From an uncultured Porphyromonadaceae bacterium (GTDB lineage: Bacteria > Bacteroidota > Bacteroidia > Bacteroidales > Muribaculaceae): a DNA stretch of 6,995 nucleotides. The stretch covers positions 1 to 6,995 of the forward strand of contig CAMWQY010000138.1 of NCBI GenBank assembly GCA_947176355.1, in the 5' to 3' direction. Numbering within the stretch: the first letter of the stretch is position 1; the number at the start of each line of letters is the position of its first letter. Below the pieces are notes generated by a model, which was not told where the DNA came from, made no database searches, and saw nothing but the letters and a program-made list of their open reading frames with translations. This document shows positions 1 through 5,576 of this stretch, in pieces. The position numbers and the translations under genes were made by a program.

Positions 1-659
1 TGAACGTGGTCTAGACCGTACAATAAGGAATGACTGTCAATCCCCATCCACATAAATAGTTTGTGGAGAGTTTGGTAGGCATTCAATATGTAAGATGTGC
101 CAATTTCAGGCTGGCGACGCGCAAAACAAATAGGTTCATGATGAGCTATGCGGTTTCGGAGAATGTTGATTCCATCGAGTTCGTTGAAGATATAGGTATT
201 ATTGTACTGAACTTCCGCTGATGAACGAGGCTTATTGGGAAAGATTGCAAGCAATGTTCTGCCGACAGCTCTGTATTGAGGATTAGCAAACATATATTTC
301 CATACACCGAACTCCATTTCCGCAAGCAGCTTTGGATGGGTATAAGAGCCGTCACGCTTAAGTCGGTTATATGCTTTCCTGATTATTTTGGCGCTATCCC
401 GGCATCCCGGTACATCAAATACCCCACCGGGTAAAATGGCATCGCGTAGCCAGTCAGTTCCGAGGGATCCTATGAGAATACGATCAATGGCGTTCCTGAC
501 CGCAACCTCAAAGCAGCTCAGAAGGGTAAAGACCTCCTGTGACAGATTCAGGTTCAACCTATATAGGGTCATTGTCTTCCGAGTGTCATTGTCACAAGCC
601 AACAGGTAGCGTTGTAGTCTTTCCTCCGATAGTATATGTTGAAATTCAGAAAAATTCAT
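1..659 (-). CDS. Abi family (Abi_2/HEPN-like) protein, 3'-truncated by window edge
   Basis: This leftward open frame starts at ATG 659-657 and is still open at base 1, giving 219 complete codons. The N-terminal part carries the Abi-family pattern: RYLLACDNDT near residue 17, LYRLNLNLS near 32, and FEVAVRNAIDRIL near 50, followed by a TDWL motif. The middle has EMEFGVWKYMF (residues 114-124). The C-terminal part has LDGINILRNRIAHHEPI (161-177), whose R168-x4-H173 fits the Rx4-6H catalytic signature of HEPN ribonucleases, with R170 and H174 beside it. Abi-family proteins are known for abortive infection of phage-infected cells, and HEPN members usually act on RNA; that this one does so is inference. 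No partner gene is visible beside it: the neighbours are a divergent noncoding segment and a small membrane protein gene. Only AACAGG precedes the ATG, so there is no good ribosome-binding site, as usual in Bacteroidetes. Little of the C-terminus is probably missing, since the HEPN motif is already present. Confidence 0.85.
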   Translation of the reverse strand, partial: MNFSEFQHILSEERLQRYLLACDNDTRKTMTLYRLNLNLSQEVFTLLSCFEVAVRNAIDRILIGSLGTDWLRDAILPGGVFDVPGCRDSAKIIRKAYNRLKRDGSYTHPKLLAEMEFGVWKYMFANPQYRAVGRTLLAIFPNKPRSSAEVQYNNTYIFNELDGINILRNRIAHHEPICFARRQPEIGTSYILNAYQTLHKLFMWMGIDSHSLLYGLDHV

Positions 660-688
660 CCTGTTTCGCAATTTTTTTAGTCTAATAT

Positions 689-719
689 TTTGCTGTTGAA
701 AGAATTTTTACTACTTTTG
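689..719 (+). promoter_or_regulatory. Consensus Bacteroidetes promoter reading rightward
   Basis: TTTG at 689-692 and TACTTTTG at 712-719 match both boxes of the Bacteroidetes sigma-ABfr promoter (TTTG and TAnnTTTG) with a 19-bp spacer, the usual distance. The start site would lie near 726. The promoter lies inside the leader of the leftward abi gene and points away from it. The first thing transcribed is a terminator-like hairpin, so the main product should be a very short RNA. Confidence 0.65.
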
Positions 720-725
720 TAGCGT

Positions 726-774
726 TGATTCCCGGTAGCCCCTGATTTCTCAAGCTATCGGGTTTAGTTTTTTG
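726..774 (+). ncRNA. Predicted ~50-nt RNA ending in an intrinsic terminator, antisense to the abi leader
   Basis: The extent is inferred from the promoter at 689-719 and the terminator at 731-774. The predicted RNA is little more than the terminator hairpin plus a few 5' bases. If the abi promoter at 781-788 is real, this RNA would be complementary to the first ~50 nt of the abi mRNA. It matches no RNA family that I recognise. Alternatives are an attenuator in front of the small membrane protein gene at 1005, or a chance promoter beside a terminator. There is no direct evidence of expression. Confidence 0.35.
731..774 (+). terminator. Intrinsic terminator just downstream of the 689-719 promoter
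   Basis: CCCGGTAGC (731-739) pairs with GCTATCGGG (754-762) as a 9-bp stem with one G-U pair and a 14-nt loop, followed by TTTAGTTTTTT. In the opposite strand the wobble becomes an A-C mismatch and there is no T-run, so the element functions rightward. No rightward coding sequence precedes it. Confidence 0.6.
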
Positions 775-969
775 TAGTTGCAAAGATAACGAAATTTTCT
801 GAGATTTGCCTTATATAACGGCATAAAAGTTGTAGCAAAGAGTTGGAATACAAAAATTCTAAGCCTTGAAAGTTTATCAGTTACAGAGAAAAGTACAAAT
901 AAGCGGCAAAAAAAATCATTTTTAATGCTATTTAGCCTCGTAAGACTTCTTCTTTCAAAAGAAATTTTG
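775..969. other. AT-rich noncoding stretch between the short RNA and the miniprotein promoter
   Basis: This is part of the gene-free interval between abi and the small membrane protein gene. Apart from the leftward -7 element at 781-788, I see no convincing coding frame, repeat or structured RNA. A leftward 76-codon open frame crosses it, but its composition is AT-driven and it matches no family I know. Confidence 0.5.
781..788 (-). promoter_or_regulatory. Possible -7 element for the leftward abi gene
   Basis: Read leftward, these bases are TATCTTTG, an exact match to the Bacteroidetes -7 consensus TAnnTTTG. Transcription would start around 774, leaving a leader of about 115 nt before the abi ATG at 659. 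No TTTG is visible at the expected -33 distance, so the promoter would be partial. It is the only exact leftward -7 match I noticed upstream of abi. Confidence 0.4.
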
Positions 970-977
970 TAATTTTG
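970..977 (+). promoter_or_regulatory. -7 element for the small membrane protein gene
   Basis: TAATTTTG fits TAnnTTTG exactly and lies 27 bases before the ATG at 1005, which would give a leader of about 20 nt. The -33 region has only TTCT instead of TTTG, so strength is uncertain. Confidence 0.45.
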
Positions 978-1004
978 CATATTAAACTTTTTAAAGATAA
1001 TATT

Positions 1005-1133
1005 ATGAATCTATCTTGGTACGCATATCTTCCTATTGTTGCAGGCCTGATCGGTGGCTTGATTGGTGGTTACTACCACAAGCAATATCAGAAAAGTCAC
1101 AATCAGATTCAGAAAAATAGGAAGAAAGCATAA
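1005..1133 (+). CDS. 42-residue single-pass membrane miniprotein
   Basis: The frame ATG 1005 to TAA 1133 encodes 42 residues. Residues 6-24 form one hydrophobic, glycine-rich segment (YAYLPIVAGLIGGLIGGYY), which fits a transmembrane helix with small-residue GxxGG packing faces. The tail, residues 25-42, is basic and polar (HKQYQKSHNQ, then QKNRKKA), so the positive-inside rule predicts a cytoplasmic C-terminus. A TAnnTTTG element sits just upstream; there is no Shine-Dalgarno sequence. I do not recognise a family. Small proteins of this design occur as regulatory membrane peptides, toxins of type I systems, or uncharacterised conserved miniproteins in Bacteroidales, and the sequence does not decide between these. 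It stands alone, between the abi leader region and the broken hydrolase. Support comes from the coherent helix-plus-basic-tail layout and the well-placed promoter element; conservation is untested. Confidence 0.6.
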   Translation: MNLSWYAYLPIVAGLIGGLIGGYYHKQYQKSHNQIQKNRKKA

Positions 1134-1212
1134 TCTATCACTTTCTTCTATAATTCTCTGTCCGTTTCACACATTCCCTTACAGAAACCTTTTTTCTTTA
1201 TTTTTAATTTAC

Positions 1213-1232
1213 AAATGTTTCAGTAAACATTT
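1213..1232. repeat. Perfect 8-bp inverted repeat upstream of the hydrolase pseudogene
   Basis: AAATGTTT (1213-1220), spacer CAGT, AAACATTT (1225-1232). It lies 23 bases before the hydrolase ATG, so it could be an operator or a small mRNA hairpin. There is no following T-run, so it is unlikely to be a terminator. The right arm with its preceding T (TAAACATTT) recurs at 1881-1889, upstream of the pilus operon. Confidence 0.45.
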
Positions 1233-1255
1233 CTAATACCATTAACAAAACATTG

Positions 1256-1821
1256 ATGAAAAAGACTTTTTTTTCTATCTCTGCAATTATGCTCTCTATC
1301 ATGGCTCTTGCACAACCGCCAGGATTCCAAATGCCACCGATGCCCCAACCCGATTTTGCCAATATCAACTATGCCGGAGATGATCTCGAAGGACACTTGC
1401 TTGACATATACCTTCCACAAGACGGCAAAGAGAAGCATCCTCTCATTGTCGTGATCTACGGAAGCGCATGGTTTAGCAATAATTTCAAGAATGCAGCTTA
1501 CATGTCGCTTGGAAAACCTCTTACCGATGCCGGCTATGCCGTTGCGACTATCAATCATCGTTCGAGCACTGAAGCCAAATATCCATCTCAAATCAACGAT
1601 GTGAAATTTCGGAAAATACGGTACCAATGCTCGTAATCCATGGCAATTCTGACAGTGTCGTTCCTTTCTGCCAGGGTGAAAATTTCTCAGAAGCTCTTAA
1701 GAAAGCTGGAAAGCTCGATAAGTTTGTTCCTGTAGAAGGAGGCGAACATGGACCGGTGACCTTTAATGAAGATACTTTTAAAGCTATGGTAGACTTCTTT
1801 AACGCAAAAGCAAAACGCTAA
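1256..1821 (+). pseudogene. Secreted alpha/beta-hydrolase (BD-FAE-like esterase), internally deleted and frameshifted
   Basis: The first frame starts at ATG 1256; TTG 1253 lies directly upstream but ATG is preferred. It encodes a signal peptide ending near MALA/QPPG, a PQPDFANINYAG region, the strand LLDIYLPQ, and PLIVVIYGSAWF, which corresponds to the oxyanion-hole region (usually HGGAW). It then reads NHRSS...YPSQINDVK and terminates at 1636. The family resumes in another frame with VPMLVIHGNSDSVVPFCQGE from about 1621, holding the likely catalytic Asp, and GGEHGPV with the likely catalytic His, ending at 1821. The middle of the fold, including the GxSxGG nucleophile elbow and following helices, is absent: roughly 100 residues are missing at about 1606. 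The result cannot be an active esterase by any simple frameshift, so this is a deletion remnant. Family members are secreted carbohydrate or feruloyl-type esterases. The junction could also be an assembly error, but the clean flanks argue against that. Confidence 0.85.
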
Positions 1822-1845
1822 CGTAATAATACTCAACAGTTATTT

Positions 1846-1881
1846 GCCGGATGATAGTCGATCATCCGGCATAATTTTTTT
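1846..1881 (+). terminator. Strong intrinsic terminator after the hydrolase remnant
   Basis: GCCGGATGAT (1846-1855) and ATCATCCGGC (1861-1870) form a perfect 10-bp stem with a 5-nt loop, followed by ATAATTTTTTT. It lies 24 bases after the hydrolase stop. It insulates the pilus operon from transcription arriving from the left, so that operon should have its own promoter. Confidence 0.85.
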
Positions 1882-1933
1882 AAACATTTTTAAACACTTA
1901 TATACCATCAATCGTTATAGTTTCAAACACACT

Positions 1934-1952
1934 TGATGACTATCAGTCATCA
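1934..1952. repeat. Perfect inverted repeat upstream of the pilus operon, possible operator
   Basis: TGATGACT (1934-1941), spacer ATC, AGTCATCA (1945-1952), ending 24 bases before the ATG at 1977. A dyad with a 3-nt centre fits either a dimeric regulator site or an 8-bp hairpin in the mRNA leader. I find no exact TAnnTTTG element between the terminator and the gene, so the promoter itself is not located. Confidence 0.45.
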
Positions 1953-1976
1953 CGATTCCATCTTAATTCCACACCT

Positions 1977-3236
1977 ATGAAAACACACATATTGACTCTA
2001 TTATGTATATTCATTGGAACACTTTCATCTTTTGCTGAATCAGAAAAAGACTCGGTAAAGGTCCATTTCCGTGTTTCCAAAACCAATATAGACCGCGATT
2101 TTTATGGCAATGGCGCTACTCTCGACAGTATATTTTCTAAGCTTATTGCCGACTCAATTTCATCGCCTACACACAGGCTAATAGGAGTCAAGGTGACAGG
2201 TGCTGCTTCCCCGGAAGGTTCGGTAGACTTTAACAAATATTTGTCAGAAAAACGTGCTGAAGCTATTTTCAATGAATTTAGATCTCGAGGTCTTCTTGAA
2301 GACTCGCTTGCTGTCTTCACATATATCGGACGAGATTGGAAAGGACTAAAATCTGAAGTCGAAGCTGACGGGAATGTGCCCTTCAAAAGTGATGTAATGA
2401 TGCTTCTTGAAAGAATAACAGGACCAAATCCACCTTCGCATCCACTTACTGAACTTAAGGCCATTCATAATGGTGTGCCTTATAGATATCTACATACCAA
2501 CCTATTTCCGGAACTCCGTGCCTCAAGACTGACTGTGGAATACGAACGACTTCTCCCTGAAATCAATATACCTGACATTCAGCTTGATTATCCTGAAATT
2601 TCAACAGAAATTACCGAATCCATTCTTCCTCTCCCCTATAATTGTCTTGGAGAAGTCAAAGAATGTAAACCTTTCTATATGGGACTCAAGACCAATATGC
2701 TCTACGATGCCCTTCTTCTACCAAATATTGGGGCAGAGTTTTATGTCGGTAAAAACATATCATTGACTGCAGACTGGATGTATGGTTGGTGGGACCGCGA
2801 CCGCAGCCATTATTATTGGCGTGCATACGGCGGTAACCTCGGTGCTCGCTGGTGGTTTGGAAAGAAAGCTCATGAAAAGCCTCTTACCGGACATCATCTC
2901 GGACTCTTTGCAGGAGTCGTCACCTACGATTTTGAACTTGGCAAAGGGGGAATCATGGGTGGCATTCCAAGAGGGACACTCTGGGACCGCTGCAACTTCA
3001 TTTCCGGCATTGAATACGGCTATTCGCTACCTGTAGCTCGCAGACTTAATATCGATTTCTCTTTGGCATTTGGCTATATGGCAGGCAAATATCTAAAATA
3101 TGAGCCCAAATATGGTTTTTACATTTGGCAATCAACTCATCATCTGCGTTGGCTCGGGCCAACAAAGGCTGAGATTTCTCTTGTATGGCTTATTGGATGT
3201 GACAACTACAATCGCACGAAAGGAGGTAAGCGATGA
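1977..3236 (+). CDS. DUF3575 outer-membrane protein with OmpA-like N-terminal domain, first gene of pilus operon
   Basis: 419 residues. A signal peptide covers residues 1-20 (cleavage near SSFA/ES). Residues about 27-125 resemble the OmpA C-terminal-type fold: VKVTGAASPEGSVDFN at 71-86, followed by LSEKRAEAI. A linker region follows, rich in acidic and proline residues (about 195-230). Residues about 233-415 are a DUF3575 domain, opening with YMGLKTNMLYDALLLPNIGA and continuing through DWMYGWWDRD, YWRAYGGNLGARWWFG and YGYSLPVARRLNIDF. The alternating aromatic strands suggest an outer-membrane barrel. DUF3575 genes commonly head Bacteroidales fimbrial (type V pilus) operons. The role is not established; a surface or assembly function is inferred from that context. 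The stop overlaps the next gene's start as ATGA, and the last codons supply that gene's ribosome-binding site. A leader inverted repeat may control expression. Confidence 0.88.
   Translation: MKTHILTLLCIFIGTLSSFAESEKDSVKVHFRVSKTNIDRDFYGNGATLDSIFSKLIADSISSPTHRLIGVKVTGAASPEGSVDFNKYLSEKRAEAIFNEFRSRGLLEDSLAVFTYIGRDWKGLKSEVEADGNVPFKSDVMMLLERITGPNPPSHPLTELKAIHNGVPYRYLHTNLFPELRASRLTVEYERLLPEINIPDIQLDYPEISTEITESILPLPYNCLGEVKECKPFYMGLKTNMLYDALLLPNIGAEFYVGKNISLTADWMYGWWDRDRSHYYWRAYGGNLGARWWFGKKAHEKPLTGHHLGLFAGVVTYDFELGKGGIMGGIPRGTLWDRCNFISGIEYGYSLPVARRLNIDFSLAFGYMAGKYLKYEPKYGFYIWQSTHHLRWLGPTKAEISLVWLIGCDNYNRTKGGKR
3221..3227 (+). promoter_or_regulatory. Full-consensus Shine-Dalgarno sequence within the end of the DUF3575 gene
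   Basis: AGGAGGT lies five bases before the ATG at 3233. Bacteroidetes genes usually lack such a site, and none of the other genes in this window has one. It decides the start of the lipoprotein gene and suggests independent or coupled reinitiation at the ATGA overlap. Confidence 0.75.
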
Positions 3237-4186
3237 AACAGTCAAAACTACTATTAATATTCCTTTCCGCTCTCTCTTTGACATCTTGCAGACATAAAGA
3301 TCTCTATATGGAAGAGGAAATGACATCGGAATTGCAGGTTGTGTTTGATTGGAGCAATGCTCCCGATGCTAATCCCGAGTCTATGGCTCTATATCTTTAC
3401 GAAGAGCAAGGAAACAACCCTATGCGTTTCATTTTTTCTAATAAAACAGGTGGTCTTATCAAATCTCCTTTCGGAATGCACCACGCAATTTGTCTTAATG
3501 CCGACAATACCGATTGGGCAAGAATGCGCAACCCTGAAAGTGTCGAGACCCTTGAAATTTACACTCAAGATGTGGAAGAGATCGGGACGAGGGCAGATAA
3601 TTCATCTACTATCCCCCTTCCGGAAGGAACAGAAAATGAACGAATCGCAGCAACTCCGGGGATGCTATGGGGAAGCAGAACAAACAATATCTCCATAACG
3701 CCTCATACGGGTATGCAGACCATAACTATGTATCCAAAGGAAGCGGTTTGCCACTATATTGTGGATGTATATGATGTGAAGAATCTTGAAGATGTAGAAT
3801 CATCAGCCGTTGATGCCACCCTATCCGGAATGGCGGAAGGATACTGTCATGGACAACAATCTTCGACTGATAATACAGTCTCTTTTAAGATCGACCTTAA
3901 AGGTAATGCAGCTGAAGAAAACCTTCATGGTGAATTCTTGACATTTGGAGAATGCCCTTCAACTGTCGCCAGGCACTATCTTACATTATATATGGTGCTG
4001 ACCAACGGCAGCAAATGGTATCATTCATTTGATGTGACTGACCAAGTGACTCAAGCCCCTGATCCAACACATGTGCACATAATTGTAAGAGGCATTGATC
4101 TTCCGGAACCTCCTAAAGAAGGAAATACCGAACTTAAGACCGACGTAAATGAATGGCAAGCCATAAATATCGGGCTCCAAATGTAA
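3233..4186 (+). CDS. DUF5119-like lipoprotein, probable pilus anchor/accessory subunit
   Basis: 317 residues. The N-terminus is a lipoprotein signal peptide with lipobox LTSC, making C19 the lipidated residue. The mature part opens RHKDLY and then LQVVFDWSNAPDANPESMALYLYEE (35-58), followed by RFIFSNKTGG and HHAICLNAD; this is the pattern I associate with DUF5119, a family related to FimB/Mfa2-type anchor lipoproteins. Other segments fit a two-lobed beta-sandwich: TPGMLWGS (141-148), TITMYPKEAVCHYIVDV and LTLYMVLTNGSKWYHSFDVTDQV, with the end NEWQAINIGLQM. The start is fixed by AGGAGGT upstream and the 4-bp overlap with the DUF3575 gene, so the two are co-transcribed. In type V pili the FimB/Mfa2 class tethers the fibre and limits its length; assigning that role here is inference. 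No terminator separates it from the pilin gene downstream. Confidence 0.8.
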   Translation: MKQSKLLLIFLSALSLTSCRHKDLYMEEEMTSELQVVFDWSNAPDANPESMALYLYEEQGNNPMRFIFSNKTGGLIKSPFGMHHAICLNADNTDWARMRNPESVETLEIYTQDVEEIGTRADNSSTIPLPEGTENERIAATPGMLWGSRTNNISITPHTGMQTITMYPKEAVCHYIVDVYDVKNLEDVESSAVDATLSGMAEGYCHGQQSSTDNTVSFKIDLKGNAAEENLHGEFLTFGECPSTVARHYLTLYMVLTNGSKWYHSFDVTDQVTQAPDPTHVHIIVRGIDLPEPPKEGNTELKTDVNEWQAINIGLQM

Positions 4187-4333
4187 CAATTATGTCTTAA
4201 AAATTACACATTATTAACAAACCCTACAGTTATTATATTCGTTTTAACATTGAAAGATATTAAAAATCAATTAGGAAACATCAAGTATTTTCCAATGGAA
4301 CATTCATGATAAACTTGAAAAACACACAATATT
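4187..4333 (+). other. Untranslated gap between lipoprotein and pilin genes
   Basis: This 147-bp AT-rich interval has no hairpin terminator and no exact TAnnTTTG element, so read-through from the upstream genes is the simplest reading. Its length leaves room for an internal promoter or an mRNA processing site that would let the pilin be made in excess of the anchor. Nothing in it is decisive. Confidence 0.4.
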
Positions 4334-5479
4334 ATGAAAAAGACACCACTATTTTTGATGGCAGTGAGCGCAATTGCTCTTGCATCATGTTCAGAAGACG
4401 AACCGGTCAGCGTAAGACAAGCAACCAATGAAGCCATATCATTCCGATCGGCTATGGGCACAAGAGCCTCCGAAACCACAAACGCAAACCTTGATAAGAT
4501 TTTTGTGACTGCCGTATACGGCGACTCTGTGATGAGCTCCGGCAACGCAAGAAATACTTTCAAAAACACGCTTTATTTTGACAATGCGGAATTTGACAAA
4601 GGTGCAGATTCTTATTTCACAGCCGCAGCAGGAAAAAAATATGACTGGCTTGCCCCTACTCAGAATATAAATTTCTTCGCTTACTCTCCATCACAGGATG
4701 AGCTGGGAGCAGATATCTTGATGAAGGAGGACAACAGCGGAATGACACTCGAATCCTTCGCTGTACCCGAAGAAATTTCGGAGCAAGTGGATTTCATTAC
4801 AGCCAATGCTTCAGGCTCAAGAAAAGCCAATGAGACAAGTGGAGTGGAACTTACATTCGACCACCGTCTGTCGCAAATCGAGCTTCGGGCAAAGTCTGAA
4901 GATACCAATTACACATATAAGGTAATCGGTGCCAGAATCGGTCGCCCGCAGTTTATGGGTACATTTGATTTCAATACCAACGAATGGACACTCGACGACT
5001 GGCATGACACTGCAGTATACACTGCATCTTGCGATACCACTACCCTTTCAGCCGATCCAGTCTCTATCATGGGTGCCGGTGGCAATGCGATGCTGATGCC
5101 TCAGACACTTACTCCATGGGATTCAAAGAATGATCCTGACAATGTAGCAAGGGAAGCATATCTAAGTGTACTCGTCAATATCACCAGAACCGACAATGGC
5201 ATTCAGATTTATCCTTTCGCAAATGAAAGCGAGTTTACTCATCAGCCTGTAAGACAATACGGCTGGGCATCAATCCCTCTGGCAGGAACTTGGGAGCAAG
5301 GCAAGAAATATATCTACACTCTTGACTTCACCAATGGTGCAGGTGTCATCGATCCGGATGATCCTGATCCGGGTAAAGAAATCATCGGTGGTCCGATCAA
5401 GTTCTCAGTCAAGGTAAACGACTGGGTTGAAACAAATGCCGATAAAGTTTACGATATGAACGGAACAGTAGTAAAGTAA
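4334..5479 (+). CDS. Fimbrillin family (Mfa-like) major pilin lipoprotein
   Basis: 381 residues. The lipobox is ALASC, with C19 as the lipid-attachment residue. A short linker then reaches NEAISFRSAMGTRASETTN, a typical fimbrillin-like opening. Two lobes follow: residues about 50-165 (LDKIFVTAVYGDS, INFFAYSP, VDFITANA) and about 170-335 (VELTFDHRLSQIELRAKSED, GNAMLMPQTLTPWD, IPLAGTWEQGKKYIYTLDF). An Asp-Pro hinge (IDPDDPDPG, 339-347) leads to the last segment IKFSVKVNDWVETN. Type V pilins are exported as lipoproteins, cut after an arginine by a trypsin-like protease, and polymerise by strand exchange. Here R44 in GTRA is the best candidate site, with R38 and R28 as alternatives. It is the third gene of the operon, with a palindromic terminator 21 bases after its stop. 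It could be a stalk or a tip subunit; sequence alone does not say which. Confidence 0.85.
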   Translation: MKKTPLFLMAVSAIALASCSEDEPVSVRQATNEAISFRSAMGTRASETTNANLDKIFVTAVYGDSVMSSGNARNTFKNTLYFDNAEFDKGADSYFTAAAGKKYDWLAPTQNINFFAYSPSQDELGADILMKEDNSGMTLESFAVPEEISEQVDFITANASGSRKANETSGVELTFDHRLSQIELRAKSEDTNYTYKVIGARIGRPQFMGTFDFNTNEWTLDDWHDTAVYTASCDTTTLSADPVSIMGAGGNAMLMPQTLTPWDSKNDPDNVAREAYLSVLVNITRTDNGIQIYPFANESEFTHQPVRQYGWASIPLAGTWEQGKKYIYTLDFTNGAGVIDPDDPDPGKEIIGGPIKFSVKVNDWVETNADKVYDMNGTVVK

Positions 5480-5500
5480 TATTAATTCAAATTATTTAGT

Positions 5501-5532
5501 AGGGACGCACGGCTCGTGCGTCCCTTTAATTT
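5501..5532 (+). terminator. Long GC-rich palindrome with T-rich tail closing the pilus operon (REP-like)
   Basis: AGGGACGCACG (5501-5511) and CGTGCGTCCCT (5515-5525) form a perfect 11-bp stem with a GCT loop, followed by TTAATTT. The weak T-run and high symmetry suggest it may act in both directions, also ending transcripts of the convergent pgeF-like gene. Palindromes of this look are dispersed repeats in some Bacteroidales genomes; that comparison is from memory. Confidence 0.7.
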
Positions 5533-5576
5533 GCACTAACAATCAATTCGATGGTGGAATCACTCCATAATCGTAC

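Noticed and set aside
388..609. Rightward open frame inside the abi region
   Set aside because: It is the reverse-strand shadow of the well-supported Abi-family coding sequence.
750..980. Leftward 76-codon open frame
   Set aside because: It overlaps the terminator stem, both -7 elements and AT-rich DNA, has low-complexity basic/aromatic composition and no recognisable family.
1220..1627. Leftward 135-codon open frame opposite the hydrolase remnant
   Set aside because: It is antisense to a segment with clear hydrolase homology and a signal peptide on the + strand; its protein resembles nothing and is rich in Cys, His and Trp as expected of a shadow frame.
1606..1636. Programmed frameshift in the hydrolase gene
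   Set aside because: A frameshift cannot restore the gene because the core with the nucleophile serine is physically absent, and there is no slippery sequence with a stimulating structure.
1882..1976. Invertible promoter (phase switch) ahead of the pilus operon
   Set aside because: Only one short dyad with a 3-bp centre is present; there are no long inverted repeats flanking a promoter-sized segment and no invertase gene in the window.
2102..2464. Leftward 120-codon open frame inside the DUF3575 gene
   Set aside because: It is fully contained in and antisense to a coding sequence with clear domain homology; it has no start signals or family resemblance.
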